DNA of 6,002 nt from Methanosarcinales archaeon (GTDB taxonomy: Archaea > Halobacteriota > Methanosarcinia > Methanosarcinales > Methanogasteraceae). A program made the position numbers and the translations under genes. Position 1 is the first letter of the stretch; every line of letters starts with the position of its first letter. This document shows positions 5,251 through 6,002 of this stretch, piece after piece. The notes beneath the pieces are model-generated. The model had not been told where the DNA came from, made no database searches, and saw nothing but the letters and a program-made list of their open reading frames with translations. The stretch is from contig JAUWGA010000108.1 in assembly GCA_030606635.1 (NCBI GenBank), forward strand, positions 1 through 6,002. The letters are read 5' to 3'.

Positions 5251-6002
5251 ATGCGAAACAGGGCGGTAAAGGTGGTCGTAGCCTATCTACTAACCATCTT
5301 TATCCTCCTCTTCCTCAATTTCCTGTTGCCGCGGCTTCTACCCGGTGACGCGATAATTGCGATGTACAGCGGTCACGAGGTGGTGATGACCGAAGAGCTG
5401 TATGCGGAACTCGTCAGGATGCACGGGCTTGACCTGCCGCTTCACGAACAGTTCTTTATGTACCTCTCAGAGCTCGCACACGGGGATCTTGGATATTCGT
5501 ATGTATGCCACGCATCCACAGCAAGTCTCATAATGAATGCGCTGCCGTGGACGCTGCTTCTTGTGGGCACATCGTTTATTCTGTCAGCCATAGCTGGAAT
5601 CGTGTTGGGTGTTGAGAGTTCGTGGCGGCGTGGCGGACGGTTCGACAGATCGCTCCTAACATTCATGCTGCTACTCGACGGCATCCCATCTCTTGCACTT
5701 GGCATCACAGCGCTTACGGTATTTTGTCTGCACTTCGGATGGTTTCCGAGTACTGGCGCAATGACGCCATACTCGGGTGCAGAGGGCATCGGGCATATCG
5801 CGGACATCCTCAGTCACCTTGTGCTGCCGCTTGCAACGCTCACGCTCTCTATGATCCCTGGCGACTATCTCCTGATCAGAAATAGCATGATGCTCACGAT
5901 TCGCGAGCCCTACGTGCTCACAGCCCGTGCAAAGGGCATCAAAAATCGCAGGATAAAGTATCTCCACGCTGCAAGGAATGCGATACTCCCGTTCGCAACA
6001 AG
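5251..6002 (+). CDS. ABC transporter permease, DppB/OppB/NikB type, 3' end outside window
   Basis: An inner-membrane permease of the binding-protein-dependent family (BPD_transp_1), first of the usual pair. 250 codons are visible and the full protein is normally about 310-340 residues. Transmembrane segments are visible at about 8-28, 97-120, 134-161 and 187-208. The DppB-type N-terminal region has FLLPRLLPGDA (24-34), then the conserved block HGLDLPLHEQFFMYL followed by GDLGYS (58-83). The EAA loop that docks the ATPase is at about 219-248 (EPYVLTARAKGI then RIKYLHAARNAILP). The ATG starts one base after the stop of the solute-binding protein gene, with no clear ribosome binding site, so coupling is likely. 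The second permease (DppC type) and the ATPases should follow beyond the right edge. Confidence 0.93.
   Translation, partial: MRNRAVKVVVAYLLTIFILLFLNFLLPRLLPGDAIIAMYSGHEVVMTEELYAELVRMHGLDLPLHEQFFMYLSELAHGDLGYSYVCHASTASLIMNALPWTLLLVGTSFILSAIAGIVLGVESSWRRGGRFDRSLLTFMLLLDGIPSLALGITALTVFCLHFGWFPSTGAMTPYSGAEGIGHIADILSHLVLPLATLTLSMIPGDYLLIRNSMMLTIREPYVLTARAKGIKNRRIKYLHAARNAILPFAT

Overview
This is an archaeal window, probably from a euryarchaeal/Halobacteriota methanogen or a related methane or alkane oxidiser close to Methanosarcinales. The evidence is the mix of genes: an acetyl-CoA decarbonylase/synthase (ACDS) corrinoid Fe-S subunit (CdhE), archaeal SepF, a Methanosarcina-type S-layer domain protein with a PGF-CTERM-like tail, and a formylmethanofuran-dehydrogenase-E (FmdE) family protein. 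Promoters are of the BRE/TATA type and ribosome binding sites fit the archaeal anti-SD. The exact lineage cannot be read from 6 kb.

Layout. The left half is on the minus strand. A promoter and ribosome binding site near 1350-1395 drive sepF (952-1347). One base after the sepF stop comes cdhE (1-950), which runs off the left edge. To the right lies a GC-rich, possibly structured intergenic island (about 1411-1500). Next is a hairpin-plus-T-run terminator (1521-1553) for a second minus-strand transcript. That transcript carries an S-layer-like surface protein gene (1580-2764) broken by two single-base frameshifts. Its promoter at 2841-2856 is a strong BRE/TATA match and diverges from the right-hand operon.

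The right half is on the plus strand and looks like one operon: a FmdE-family protein (2917-3522), a family-5 ABC solute-binding protein anchored at its C-terminus (3519-5249, 4-bp overlap with the previous gene), and a DppB/OppB/NikB-type permease (5251 to the right edge, 1-bp gap). The second permease and the ATPases presumably lie beyond the window. The FmdE-like protein would be a cytoplasmic metal-binding partner of an importer for peptides, nickel or a metal chelate. The substrate is not readable from the sequence.

Main points of interest. (1) The S-layer gene has two frameshifts; undoing both restores a continuous S-layer domain and a complete PGF-type sorting tail ending in basic residues. 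(2) cdhE sits behind a cell-division gene, not behind another ACDS gene. (3) A FmdE-like gene is translationally coupled to a peptide/nickel-type ABC importer, with a possibly leaderless mRNA. (4) There is an unexplained GC-rich island between sepF and the S-layer gene. I saw no CRISPR array, insertion sequence, tRNA or rRNA.
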